From Planctomycetota bacterium (GTDB lineage: Bacteria; Planctomycetota; UBA1135; UBA2386): DNA of 33,034 bases. A program made the position numbers and the translations under genes. The stretch is from the NCBI GenBank assembly GCA_029936315.1, contig JAPYTD010000010.1:1-33034 (forward strand). The letters run 5' to 3'. The notes under the pieces are model-generated. The model was given only the letters and a program-made list of their open reading frames with translations. It searched no databases and had not been told where the DNA came from. Below, piece by piece: positions 7,928 through 16,058 of this stretch; within the stretch, counting starts at the first letter, position 1; each line of letters starts with the position of its first letter.

Positions 7928-8263
7928 CTATTCCCCGATCGGTAGACCGTCGGGATTTGCCCCGATCGGTAGACCGTCGGGATTTTCGGCCTCGAGGGCC
8001 TGACGCGTCAGTTCGTGCAGGTCCACCTTCGCGCCTTCCTCGTCGTACTTGGTCAGGACCTCCTTGGCGCGCTCCAGCGCGTCAGACGGCACCATCACCT
8101 TGACGCTGATGAGGTTCATCATGCGTTGGCTCACCGCGAACTCATCCTGCAGCACACCATCGGTGAATGCCGGGATGCCAGCCGCCCTCAGCGTGGCAAC
8201 GAACAGTTTAGCTTGTTCTGGGGTCCTAGCTGTCTTGACAATGGCGCTGATGGGTTCGCTCAT
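7928..8263 (-). CDS. DUF2007-like small protein
   Basis: A 111-residue protein resembling the DUF2007 family, small alpha/beta proteins once proposed to act in signalling. The typical pattern is present: a strand IVKTARTPEQAKLFVATLRA, then GIPAFTDG, and VMVPSDALERAKEVL, like the DUF2007 rule of a value-carrying strand, a helix, and a final helix. The start ATG at 8263 overlaps the stop of the upstream Tat gene (ATGA, 8260-8263), so the two are translationally coupled. The extreme C-terminus repeats NPDGLPIG twice, encoded by a perfect 27-base tandem duplication. It converges with the MshEN-like gene, whose stop is only 23 bases away. Biochemical role unknown. Confidence 0.7.
   Translation of the reverse strand: MSEPISAIVKTARTPEQAKLFVATLRAAGIPAFTDGVLQDEFAVSQRMMNLISVKVMVPSDALERAKEVLTKYDEEGAKVDLHELTRQALEAENPDGLPIGANPDGLPIGE
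7933..7985. repeat. 27-base tandem duplication at the end of the DUF2007-like gene
   Basis: Two copies of a 27-base unit beginning CCCCGATCGGTAGACCGTCG lie head to tail at 7933-7959 and 7960-7985 (the last base of the second copy differs). The unit is a multiple of three, so the frame is kept and nine residues are repeated at the protein C-terminus. The perfect identity suggests a recent slippage or duplication event. Confidence 0.9.
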
Positions 8264-8745
8264 GGTTGGCTCCAGTCTTTGCGTTGCTCGACGTTCCCAT
8301 CGACGTCGTCTTCTGCGCCGTTGACTGGGTCGCCGTCTACGGACGGATAGCACGCTGATTCGCCATCCACGAGACCGGAGTCGTCAGGGTTTTCGTTTTC
8401 TGGATGCGCTGCGTCGTCATCCGTTGTCGCTTCGTCGTCAACTGGCGAAGACATCGCCTCGTGCGTCAAGTCGCGCAGCGCATCACTTGGATTGGAGACG
8501 GCGCGTGGCACCTTGGCGACGTTCTTCACTTCGCGGGCCGTGTCCTGGAGCGCCTTCTTGACGTCGCGGATCTCGCCGTCGCGATCGAGTTGGTCCTTAA
8601 AGTCGTAGAAGCTCCGCTTGAGTTGCGCCATCACGCGACCAAGGCTCCTGCCGGCGTCGGGCAGGTTGCGGCCATAGAGCAATAGCCCGAGGACGAGCAG
8701 CAGGAACATCTCCTGCCAGCCGAGGGTAGGGAAGAACGCGATCAC
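8260..8745 (-). CDS. Twin-arginine translocase subunit, TatA/TatB type
   Basis: A single-span component of the Tat pathway, which exports folded proteins across the inner membrane. The 161-residue product starts with a short hydrophobic helix (MFLLLVLGLLLYGRNLP, residues about 13-29). A hinge and amphipathic helix follow (DAGRSLGRVMAQLKRSFYDF), the TatA/B signature. The remaining hundred residues are a charged helix and then a very acidic tail (many Asp and Glu). The FG pair that follows the helix in TatA is replaced by YG. The long tail favours TatB, but TatA and TatB cannot be separated safely by eye. TatC is not in the window. It is the first gene of a two-gene minus-strand unit and is transcribed divergently from the radical SAM gene, 76 bases away. 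Confidence 0.85.
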   Translation of the reverse strand: MIAFFPTLGWQEMFLLLVLGLLLYGRNLPDAGRSLGRVMAQLKRSFYDFKDQLDRDGEIRDVKKALQDTAREVKNVAKVPRAVSNPSDALRDLTHEAMSSPVDDEATTDDDAAHPENENPDDSGLVDGESACYPSVDGDPVNGAEDDVDGNVEQRKDWSQP

Positions 8746-8821
8746 AGATCGAGCAGCATAACGAGAACCGATTCAGATAGGCGGCCGCTATCGGCACCTG
8801 ATGGTAGGATTCTAGCCAACC

Positions 8822-10465
8822 ATGGACCCGCGCCTCCTCCGGCATCGAAACCAAGAAACTGCGCTTCGCGAAATCGCCGAGCGGCGCGATCGTGTGGACT
8901 CGTACCCGTATGAGATCCAGTTTAGCGGCGAACACCGATGCAACCTGCGTTGCATCCAGTGCGGTGCGACGATCGAGCGCAACCAGGGCCTTGTTCCACT
9001 GATGGACGAACGCTTGCCGCAGCGCTCGCTGGAACGCTTCGAAAAGCTGCGGCCGCAGATCCCCTACTGGCAGTGGTTGTCGCTGACCGGTTCGGGCGAG
9101 ACGCTGATCAACCCGGACCTGCCCGGGATTCTCGAGATCCTGGTCGATACGGATCACGATTGCTCGGTGGCGTTCAATACGAACGGCACGCTGTGGACTC
9201 GCGAGAAGGCGAAGATGATCGTCGAAGCCGGAGTGCACGCGATCCGCTTCTCGATGGACGGCGCGACCAAGGAGACGTTCGAACGCATCCGCGTCAACGC
9301 GAAGTTTGAGAAGGTACTCGACGGCATTCGCATGCTGCGTTCGGTGCGAGACGAACTCGGCGCAACCCGGCCGAAGATCGCGTTCTCGTGCAACTTCATG
9401 CGACAGAACATCGAAGAACTCCCGATGCTCGTCGACCTGGCGCACGAACTCGGGGCCGTCGAGTTGATCGCCAACAACACGATCATCTACGCGCCGGAGA
9501 TGCAGCACGAGGCTCTGTCGAGTTTCCGCCCACTGGTCGCGCGCATGTTGCGCGCGGGGCAACAACGCGCCAAAGAGTTCGGCATCAAACTGATCAACCA
9601 ACTGCTCGACGACACCGAAGCCGAGCAATACCTCGGGGCCGAGGAAGGCTCCGCGCCCAGTTTGGAGCAGAATGTTGCAGCGGAGAAGCCGGCGGCGGCG
9701 CCTGCGGAGACGCTGGCGCCGAGCGCTTCTCCGACAGCGGAACCCGCGGCCGACGCACCCGAAGCGCCAACCAAATCTGATGCCGCTGCTGCATCACCGT
9801 GCCAAACAACCGCCACGGAATCCGAGAGCATCGCGGAGTTGGTACTGCCCCCGCTGGAAGGAATCCCAGAGGACATGCCCGAAATCGTGCAGGCTTGCCA
9901 AAGGCCGTGGACTGGGCTCTATGTTGAGAACAACGGCTTCGTCAAGGTCTGCTGTTTCGACGTCAAGCCGATCGGCAATCTCGACGAACAAAGCTTCGAC
10001 GAGATCTGGAATGGCCCGCTCGCCCGCGAGCTGCGTAGGTCCTTCCTGGAAGACCGTGCACCCGAGGGTTGTCGCAACTGCTTCATCTTCGCATCGAAAC
10101 GCGCAACGAAAGACGTGTTCGTGCGCCCTTCCGGCGCAATGCGCTGCCACATAGACGCGCCGGGCTTTGATCCGCGAGTCTTAGGAACGACGACCGTGCA
10201 CGGCTGGGCACTCGATCGCGCCGGTGTCGAACGCGTAGAGCTCTTCATCGACGGTGACCTGCACGCCGTGACCGCCTACGGCCACTCCCGCGTCGACGTC
10301 GAAGAAGCGTTTCCCGGCTACCCCGACGGCAGCGCCTGCGGCTTCCGCTACGACTTGGACACCTCGACATTGAGTGTCGGCGAGCACCTGCTGTCCGTTT
10401 CGGTCTACAACCACGAAGGCGAGCCCGGCGAAGGCCCCAAACGCGCGATCATGGTTGCGCGCTGA
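8822..10465 (+). CDS. Radical SAM/SPASM protein with C-terminal beta-sandwich-like module
   Basis: A 547-residue radical S-adenosylmethionine enzyme of unknown substrate. The iron-sulfur motif is C40-x3-C44-x2-C47 (CNLRCIQC). The SAM-binding GSGE follows at 90-93, and FSMDGATKETFERIR lies at 143-157. After the barrel comes an Ala/Pro/Glu-rich linker (about 275-335) and then a SPASM-like auxiliary cluster region with C359, C377, C378, C417 and C420 (VKVCCFDVKPIGNLDEQSFD). The last hundred residues (HGWALDRAGVERVELFIDG, YGHSRVDV, FPGYPDGSACGFRYDLDT) match a beta-sandwich-like module seen at the ends of secreted or glycan-related proteins. Its presence in a cytosolic enzyme is odd. SPASM enzymes often modify peptides or sugars, but no peptide substrate gene is evident nearby. 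Confidence 0.88.
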   Translation: MDPRLLRHRNQETALREIAERRDRVDSYPYEIQFSGEHRCNLRCIQCGATIERNQGLVPLMDERLPQRSLERFEKLRPQIPYWQWLSLTGSGETLINPDLPGILEILVDTDHDCSVAFNTNGTLWTREKAKMIVEAGVHAIRFSMDGATKETFERIRVNAKFEKVLDGIRMLRSVRDELGATRPKIAFSCNFMRQNIEELPMLVDLAHELGAVELIANNTIIYAPEMQHEALSSFRPLVARMLRAGQQRAKEFGIKLINQLLDDTEAEQYLGAEEGSAPSLEQNVAAEKPAAAPAETLAPSASPTAEPAADAPEAPTKSDAAAASPCQTTATESESIAELVLPPLEGIPEDMPEIVQACQRPWTGLYVENNGFVKVCCFDVKPIGNLDEQSFDEIWNGPLARELRRSFLEDRAPEGCRNCFIFASKRATKDVFVRPSGAMRCHIDAPGFDPRVLGTTTVHGWALDRAGVERVELFIDGDLHAVTAYGHSRVDVEEAFPGYPDGSACGFRYDLDTSTLSVGEHLLSVSVYNHEGEPGEGPKRAIMVAR

Positions 10466-10672
10466 GCGGAATGTGCCATGTGCTTGCGGCGGCCGCTGAC
10501 CCGGATTTGCCACCGGGGATTGGGCGCTGCTGTCGTTAGGACGGGCCTATTGGCGCCAGGTCGCCGTTGTGCACTGGCTGCCGGCGCGGGTCACGAATCC
10601 AGGTTTTGGCACTCAGTAGGGCCTAGAAGGTCTGGAACGTGGTCGCGCTCCTCCATACCTTGTTTCGCCCTT

Positions 10673-12268
10673 ATGAGCGCCAAGCCCATCTTTTCCGTCG
10701 AAAGTCTCACCAAGAGTTACCAGAACAAGAAGCCGGTTCTCAACGATGTCAACCTGGTGTTCCTCCAAGGCGCCAAGATCGGCGTCATCGGTCAGAACGG
10801 CGCTGGCAAGTCGACCTTGCTCCGGATCATGTCTGGTCAGGACACGGAGTTTGATGGCGTCGCGCGACTCGCCGACGGCAAGACGGTTGGCTACGTGCCG
10901 CAGGAACCGACCCTGCTCGAAGACCTGACCGTTCGCGAGAACGTCGAGAAGGCAGTCGAGCCGATTCGCGATCTGCTCAAGGCGCACGAAGATGTCAGCA
11001 TGAGGCTCGGCGAAGATCTCTCTGAGAAGGACATGGCGAAGGTCGTCGCGGAGTTCGAACGACTGCAAGCCGAGATCGAAGCCAAGGATGCGTGGGAGCT
11101 TGACCGTCACGTCGAAACGGCGATGACCAAACTGCACCTGCCGCCCGGCGACAAGAACGTGTCGGCCTGCAGTGGTGGTGAGCGTCGTCGCGTTGCGCTG
11201 TGTCGCACGCTGCTCGAGCACCCGGACCTGTTGTTGCTCGACGAACCGACCAACCACCTGGACGTCGAAACCGTTCGCTGGCTTGAGGAGACGCTCGCCG
11301 AGTACACCGGCACGGTCGTGGTCATCACGCACGATCGCTTCTTCCTCGACAACGTTGTTGGGTGGATGCTCGAAGTCTGGAATGGCCGCGCGATCCCATA
11401 CGAGGGCAACTACTCCGAGTACCTGATCCAGAAAAGCAAGCGCATGGCATCGCAGGAGCAGGCCCAACAGAAGCGCGCGAAGTTCCTCGATCGTGAGCTT
11501 GAGTGGATCCGCATGAACCCGAAGGCGCGCGCCACCAAGAACAAGTCGCGCCTGAAGAACTACGACAAGATGATGGCGACCGAGGTAGAGGAGACCGAAG
11601 ACAACGCCGCCGAACTGCACATCCCGGCTGGCAAGCGTCTCGGTGACACGATCATCCGCTTCGAGCGCGTGCACTTCTCCTACGACGGGGAGCACAACGT
11701 GCTCGAGAACATGTCATTCGACATGCAGCCCGGTGACATCCTCGGCATCGTCGGCCCCAACGGCACTGGCAAGACGACGTGTCTGAAGCTGATCACCGGT
11801 GTGCTTGAGCCGCAAGAAGGCAAGGTCACGGTCGGCAAGACGGTCGATCTTTGCCACAGCGACCAGGAGCGCGAGTCGCTTGATCCGGATAAGACCGTCT
11901 GGGAAGAAATCGCTGACAGCCAGGACATCATCCGACTCGGCAAGCAGGAGATGAACAGCCGCAGCTACGTGGCGAAGTTCAACTTCACTGGGCCAGACCA
12001 ACAGCAGAAGGTTGGCTCGCTGTCGGGTGGTCAACGAAACCGCGTGCAGCTAGCCAAGGTGCTGCGTCGTGGTGGCAACGTCATCCTGTTGGACGAACCA
12101 ACCAACGACCTCGACCTCGATACACTGCGCGTGCTCGAAGAAGGCATCCAGAACTTCCCCGGCTGCATGGTGATCGTCTCCCACGACCGCTACTTCCTCG
12201 ATCGCGTCTGCACCAAGATCCTGGACTTGGGCAACTACGAGCCGGGCAAGTACCTCGACAGCCTGTAG
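10673..12268 (+). CDS. ettA: ABC-F ATPase, EttA-like translation factor
   Basis: A soluble duplicated ATPase of the ABC-F family, which acts on the ribosome; EttA gates the first elongation steps according to energy charge. The first domain has Walker A GQNGAGKST (40-48), a signature with unusual first residue (CSGGE, 161-165) and Walker B LLLLDEPTNHLD (181-192). EttA-specific segments are AWELDRHVETAM, RRRVALCRTLLEHPDLLLLD and WIRMNPKARATKNKSRL. The second domain has GPNGTGKTT, LSGGQRNRVQLAK and ILLDEPTNDLD. The protein is 531 residues, about 25 shorter than E. coli EttA: the tail after the second His switch is cut to YEPGKYLDSL. The ATG at 10673 begins the conserved domain; the frame is open upstream but that part resembles no protein. 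A 207-base gap precedes it. Confidence 0.9.
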   Translation: MSAKPIFSVESLTKSYQNKKPVLNDVNLVFLQGAKIGVIGQNGAGKSTLLRIMSGQDTEFDGVARLADGKTVGYVPQEPTLLEDLTVRENVEKAVEPIRDLLKAHEDVSMRLGEDLSEKDMAKVVAEFERLQAEIEAKDAWELDRHVETAMTKLHLPPGDKNVSACSGGERRRVALCRTLLEHPDLLLLDEPTNHLDVETVRWLEETLAEYTGTVVVITHDRFFLDNVVGWMLEVWNGRAIPYEGNYSEYLIQKSKRMASQEQAQQKRAKFLDRELEWIRMNPKARATKNKSRLKNYDKMMATEVEETEDNAAELHIPAGKRLGDTIIRFERVHFSYDGEHNVLENMSFDMQPGDILGIVGPNGTGKTTCLKLITGVLEPQEGKVTVGKTVDLCHSDQERESLDPDKTVWEEIADSQDIIRLGKQEMNSRSYVAKFNFTGPDQQQKVGSLSGGQRNRVQLAKVLRRGGNVILLDEPTNDLDLDTLRVLEEGIQNFPGCMVIVSHDRYFLDRVCTKILDLGNYEPGKYLDSL

Positions 12269-12377
12269 TCGGTGGCTCGTCGCCGTTCGCGGCCAGCCTG
12301 CAAACGGGTCTGACGGGGTTTTCTGTTTGCCGTGTTGGCAGAACCAAACAAGATCCCACGTCCTCCAACCCAACCTC

Positions 12378-13421
12378 ATGAGACACCTCCTCTCCCTCGC
12401 CGCGATTGCGGCTCTCTCCGCCGGTGCTTTGGCCCAAGACAAGATCACCCTCACAAACGGCGATGTCATTACTGGCAAGATCACGTCCATGGCCGACGGC
12501 AAAGTGACGATCTCGTCGCCGTTGCTCGCCGACGTGGTCGTTCCGATCTCCAGCGTCAGCGATCTCGTCACCGACGAGTCGGTGACCCTCAAGACCAAGA
12601 GCGGTGACCTCTTGCAGCGGCGCATCCTCGGCATCGAGGGTGGCAATCTGCGTCTCGAAGGCGGCGACACGTCGGTGCTGTCCCTCGACAACCTCGGCAT
12701 GATCAACCCGCCAGCCGAAGCTGAGCCAACCTGGACGGGTTCGCTGAACTTCACTGGTGTGCACACGTCGGGCAATACAGACATCCGTTCGGCTGGTCTC
12801 GCGTTCGATGCATCGCGCCGCACAGACGCGGACCGCATCACGATCGACGCTGCTTGGAGCTTTGCGCAGAACAAGGATCGCGCTTCGTCGGATGCATCGA
12901 GCAGCGGCTACGTCACGACGCAGCGCCGCGTCGGCGGCGGCATCAAGTACGACTACTTCCTCACGGATCGTTCGTACGTCCTGGCCACGACGCGCGCCCT
13001 CGGCGACACGATCGCCAACCTCGACCTGCGCTACACCGCCGGTGCCGGTGTCGGTTACACGATGCTCGACGACGGCAAGGATCTCCTCCTGTTTGAAGTG
13101 GGCCTGTCGTACTTCAACGAGAGCTACCGCACCTTCACGGCCCCGAACCCGAGTTCGGTCGACTACCTCGCCGCAAGGGTTGCGTACCGCTACGAGCATC
13201 CGCTCAGCGACGCGACCAAGCTCGTGCACCGCGCGGAAGCCTTCCCGTCGCTCGAAGACAAAGAGGACTTCTACGCTCAGGTAACAACCGAGCTGACTAC
13301 GTCGCTAACCGAGAGCATGATCGCCACCCTGACGCACGTTTTCGATTTCGACAACACGCCAGCAGTGGGCTTTAAGCGCGCCGACCACCGCGTGATCCTG
13401 TCGGTCGGCTGGTCGTTCTAA
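12378..13421 (+). CDS. DUF481-family outer-membrane beta-barrel protein
   Basis: A secreted 347-residue protein. The signal peptide MRHLLSLAAIAALSAGALAQ likely cleaves after ALA near residue 19. Residues 20-110 form a small beta domain (KITLTNGDVITGKITSMADG). From about 120 onward there is a DUF481 barrel: WTGSLNFTGVHTSGNTDIRS, alternating hydrophobic strands, and a final strand VILSVGWSF that ends in Phe as barrel substrates of the BAM machinery do. DUF481 proteins (YdiY type) are salt-induced or uncharacterised outer-membrane proteins. The ATG at 12378 is chosen because it starts a clean signal peptide. It converges with lptD, and the two stop codons are 12 bases apart. Confidence 0.85.
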   Translation: MRHLLSLAAIAALSAGALAQDKITLTNGDVITGKITSMADGKVTISSPLLADVVVPISSVSDLVTDESVTLKTKSGDLLQRRILGIEGGNLRLEGGDTSVLSLDNLGMINPPAEAEPTWTGSLNFTGVHTSGNTDIRSAGLAFDASRRTDADRITIDAAWSFAQNKDRASSDASSSGYVTTQRRVGGGIKYDYFLTDRSYVLATTRALGDTIANLDLRYTAGAGVGYTMLDDGKDLLLFEVGLSYFNESYRTFTAPNPSSVDYLAARVAYRYEHPLSDATKLVHRAEAFPSLEDKEDFYAQVTTELTTSLTESMIATLTHVFDFDNTPAVGFKRADHRVILSVGWSF

Positions 13422-13437
13422 CCCTCCACTTGGTTAG
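13418..13437. terminator. Candidate shared hairpin between convergent stops
   Basis: CTAACC (13418-13423) and GGTTAG (13432-13437) form a perfect 6-base stem with an 8-base loop. The stem contains the TAA stop of the DUF481 gene on one strand and the TAA stop of lptD on the other. There is no T-tract, so it is only a weak candidate for a bidirectional terminator. Confidence 0.3.
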
Positions 13438-16058
13438 TAGTCGAAGGAGTAGCGCGTGTCCGACACGGACCCATCGAAGCGATCGTTGCGGCGGGATTTT
13501 CGACCGCCGAACCGTGGCGTGAACTCGATCCGGAGGGTCGTTTCGTCGGAGAACGGGTTGTAGGCCGCGATCAGTGCAATCGACCAGTCGTGGTCGTTGC
13601 GACGCAGGCCGCCGACGTACGTCAGCCACTCGTCCCGTTCGAGGTCGCGCTGCGCCGATGCGAACGCGACCCAGCGATCGTAGATCTTGGCGCTCCCGCG
13701 GAGGCCGACGGCGCCGTCGACGGTGCGGTCTTCGCGGTATTCGACCGTCCAGTCGATGCCCAACACCTGGCCGAACTGCAACTCGGTGTCGAGCGTCTGC
13801 ATGCCGCGGGCCCAGTCGATATCGCCGTAGACGGCGAACGCGAACTTCTCAAACGGCAACCACTCCACGTCGGGGCGAAGCAACAAGTCGTAGTAGAACA
13901 GGCCGAGTTCTTCGCCGCGGTTGTCGCGACTGCTGTTGGGCAAGAAGTCCTGGGCCAGATCTAGGTAGACAAAGTCGCGCGGTTGGCTCGGCGCATCCTC
14001 ATCGTCCTTGCTGCCGCGCTTCACCATCTTCTGGAACAGGTTGCGCACTTCGAGTCGCACCAGTTCGCGCTCGGACAGGCGATCGATCGAGTCGTAACCG
14101 AGACGGCTCTGGCGCAACGGGCTTTGGGAAGACGGGCCACTCGTTTGGAACTGGAACTCGTCGTACTGGAACAGCGACCCCGGTTGGTCGTCGACGTGGT
14201 AGCGGTTGCGATAGGTCAAACGCGGTGAGATGACGTGGCGCAACGCATCGCGTTCACCGTCCTCGCCGATCCATCGCCATGTGCGGGACAGTCGCGAGCC
14301 GATCTGGAAGCCGCCTTCGAGCGCGATGCGTTCTTCGCTGCCACCCGCGTCGGTCTTGTCGTAGAACGTGCCACGGCCACTCACAAACGGACGGATGTTG
14401 AACGCGCCCAGGTGAAACGGCGCCGACAGTTCGACCAGCTGATCGACCCGTAGACTGCGGTCGCTGAAGCGCACGCCGGCGCGATCATCAAAGTCGCTGC
14501 GACGCTGCCCCGCCTGCGATTCCATGTCGAGCACGATGGGGGTCTTCCACGGCGTCTCGGCAATCGGTTGCGCGAGCCACTGGTAGGTCAGGACCGGTAG
14601 TTCTTCGACAAAGCGAGTCGCCAGGTAGCGGTCGTCGCGGTAGCTGAAGTCCGAAAGGTTGAAGCGCGTGCCAATCGTTAGCAGGTGGTTGCTATCGGCG
14701 TGGTGCAGGTAGGTGCTGGTTTCGGGCACCTCGGCCTTGCGGAAGTCGCTGATGAAGAACTCGGGATACGCCGCCGGATCCGTGGCGGTGAACGCAATCA
14801 GATCGACGTGCGTGCCTTGGTTGTGATCACGTTCCGCGAGATGAAAGCGATTGACGCTGCGGATCACCGAGCGGCTCTCGGCCTGGATCAACGTGCCGTC
14901 AATGTTGAACTTGATCTCGCGCAGGTTGATGCCGCTGTCGTCGAGGTAGTAGAAGTCGGAGCGGCCTTCGTAGAGACCGGGCACATTGTAGGTCAGTGCG
15001 CCCTCGAGCGGCACGCCGCGCGCTTCAATCCAACCGACACCAAACTCCCACTCGCCGCGGAACTCATTGGCTGGGCGGCCGGTCAACCAGTTGTGCAGCA
15101 CGCCACCGGTTGTGTTCCAAGGCAGACCGACCGTGACACCGAGTTGCGCGCCGAGGCGGTTCGAGTAGCCAGCATGCACGCTCTTGATGGGGAACTCACT
15201 CTGGCTGCCCGTGAAGAAACTCGCGTTTGGCAACGGCAGCACGCTGACGCCGCCGATCTGCAGCGTCTGTCCGCGCGAGATCACTTCGAACTCACCGGGT
15301 CGTTCGATGATCTCTGCTTCCTTGACGGCCAATGCAGTGTGCGGCTTGTCGGCAGTGCAAGTTGTCAGCAGCAGATCGTGACCAATCCAGCGACCGCCGT
15401 GCTTGACCAATCGCGGTCCGCGGATGACGAATGTGTTCTTTGGCGTGACGTAGCGCAATTCGGCGTTTTCCACGACGATGCGGTCGTCGATTGGCGAGAT
15501 CCACATGCGATCGCACCGCAATACTTCGACGCCACCCTTGATGACGGTTACGCCGCCTTCGCAGTAGAGGTAGCGAAACAAGCGGATGGCGTCGTTGCTC
15601 AGGCTGTTGGCTGGCAACGGTTCTGTGCGACCGAGGGCACTGAGCGCGCTTTGCAATCGTTGGCGAACAGCTTGCGGCGATAGACGGCGGCGTGGCGCCG
15701 GCGACTTGATGCCACGCGTTGGCAGGCCGGACGAGCGACGGCCAGACAGAGCCTCCCGCATCACTTCGGCGTCATTCAGAATGAGGAGATTCTCGCCGCG
15801 AATGCTCAAGCCGAGCTCGGCCATGGTGATCCGGAAGCCGCCCTGCACATGGGTCTCGAAGTAGTCGTCTACTTCTTGCGTTCGCTGCGCACCATCGATC
15901 CTGTGCGTGATGCGGCCTGTCCCTTGGCCGGCTTCTGGATCCTGCGACGTGACGACTGGTGTCACGACTGGGTCTTGTGCATGCACAACGGTTGCTGTTG
16001 CGGAGACGAGCAGGGCCACGATCACAGGGCGGCGAAGCCCGTTCGCAGTGCCCTTCAC
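13434..16058 (-). CDS. lptD: LPS-assembly protein LptD (OstA)
   Basis: Outer-membrane translocon that inserts lipopolysaccharide into the outer leaflet with LptE. The 874-residue product has a signal peptide (residues 1-27, ending VVHA). An N-terminal OstA-type beta-jellyroll follows (VIKGGVEVLRCDRMWISPID, ENAELRYVTPKNTFVIRGPR), and then the segment LLTTCTADKPH, aligning with FTTCPPGDNSW of E. coli LptD. The rest is a long barrel ending SDTRYSFDY. C234 corresponds to the conserved periplasmic Cys, but there is no cysteine after it, so the inter-domain disulfides of E. coli LptD cannot form. The GTG start at 16058 overlaps the stop of the upstream bridge gene (16055-16058), placing it last in the kds-lpt operon. 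No lptE was recognised. Confidence 0.87.
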   Translation of the reverse strand: MKGTANGLRRPVIVALLVSATATVVHAQDPVVTPVVTSQDPEAGQGTGRITHRIDGAQRTQEVDDYFETHVQGGFRITMAELGLSIRGENLLILNDAEVMREALSGRRSSGLPTRGIKSPAPRRRLSPQAVRQRLQSALSALGRTEPLPANSLSNDAIRLFRYLYCEGGVTVIKGGVEVLRCDRMWISPIDDRIVVENAELRYVTPKNTFVIRGPRLVKHGGRWIGHDLLLTTCTADKPHTALAVKEAEIIERPGEFEVISRGQTLQIGGVSVLPLPNASFFTGSQSEFPIKSVHAGYSNRLGAQLGVTVGLPWNTTGGVLHNWLTGRPANEFRGEWEFGVGWIEARGVPLEGALTYNVPGLYEGRSDFYYLDDSGINLREIKFNIDGTLIQAESRSVIRSVNRFHLAERDHNQGTHVDLIAFTATDPAAYPEFFISDFRKAEVPETSTYLHHADSNHLLTIGTRFNLSDFSYRDDRYLATRFVEELPVLTYQWLAQPIAETPWKTPIVLDMESQAGQRRSDFDDRAGVRFSDRSLRVDQLVELSAPFHLGAFNIRPFVSGRGTFYDKTDAGGSEERIALEGGFQIGSRLSRTWRWIGEDGERDALRHVISPRLTYRNRYHVDDQPGSLFQYDEFQFQTSGPSSQSPLRQSRLGYDSIDRLSERELVRLEVRNLFQKMVKRGSKDDEDAPSQPRDFVYLDLAQDFLPNSSRDNRGEELGLFYYDLLLRPDVEWLPFEKFAFAVYGDIDWARGMQTLDTELQFGQVLGIDWTVEYREDRTVDGAVGLRGSAKIYDRWVAFASAQRDLERDEWLTYVGGLRRNDHDWSIALIAAYNPFSDETTLRIEFTPRFGGRKSRRNDRFDGSVSDTRYSFDY

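Noticed and set aside
8597-9628. Antisense frame over the radical SAM and Tat genes (343 codons).
   Set aside because: Overlaps two firm genes and resembles nothing.
10466-10672. N-terminal extension of the EttA-like gene from an upstream start at 10478.
   Set aside because: The added 65 residues are Arg/Gly-rich and unlike any ABC-F start; the ATG at 10673 begins the conserved domain.
12240-12268. Frameshift as the cause of the short EttA tail.
   Set aside because: The other frames after the stop do not continue the family tail.
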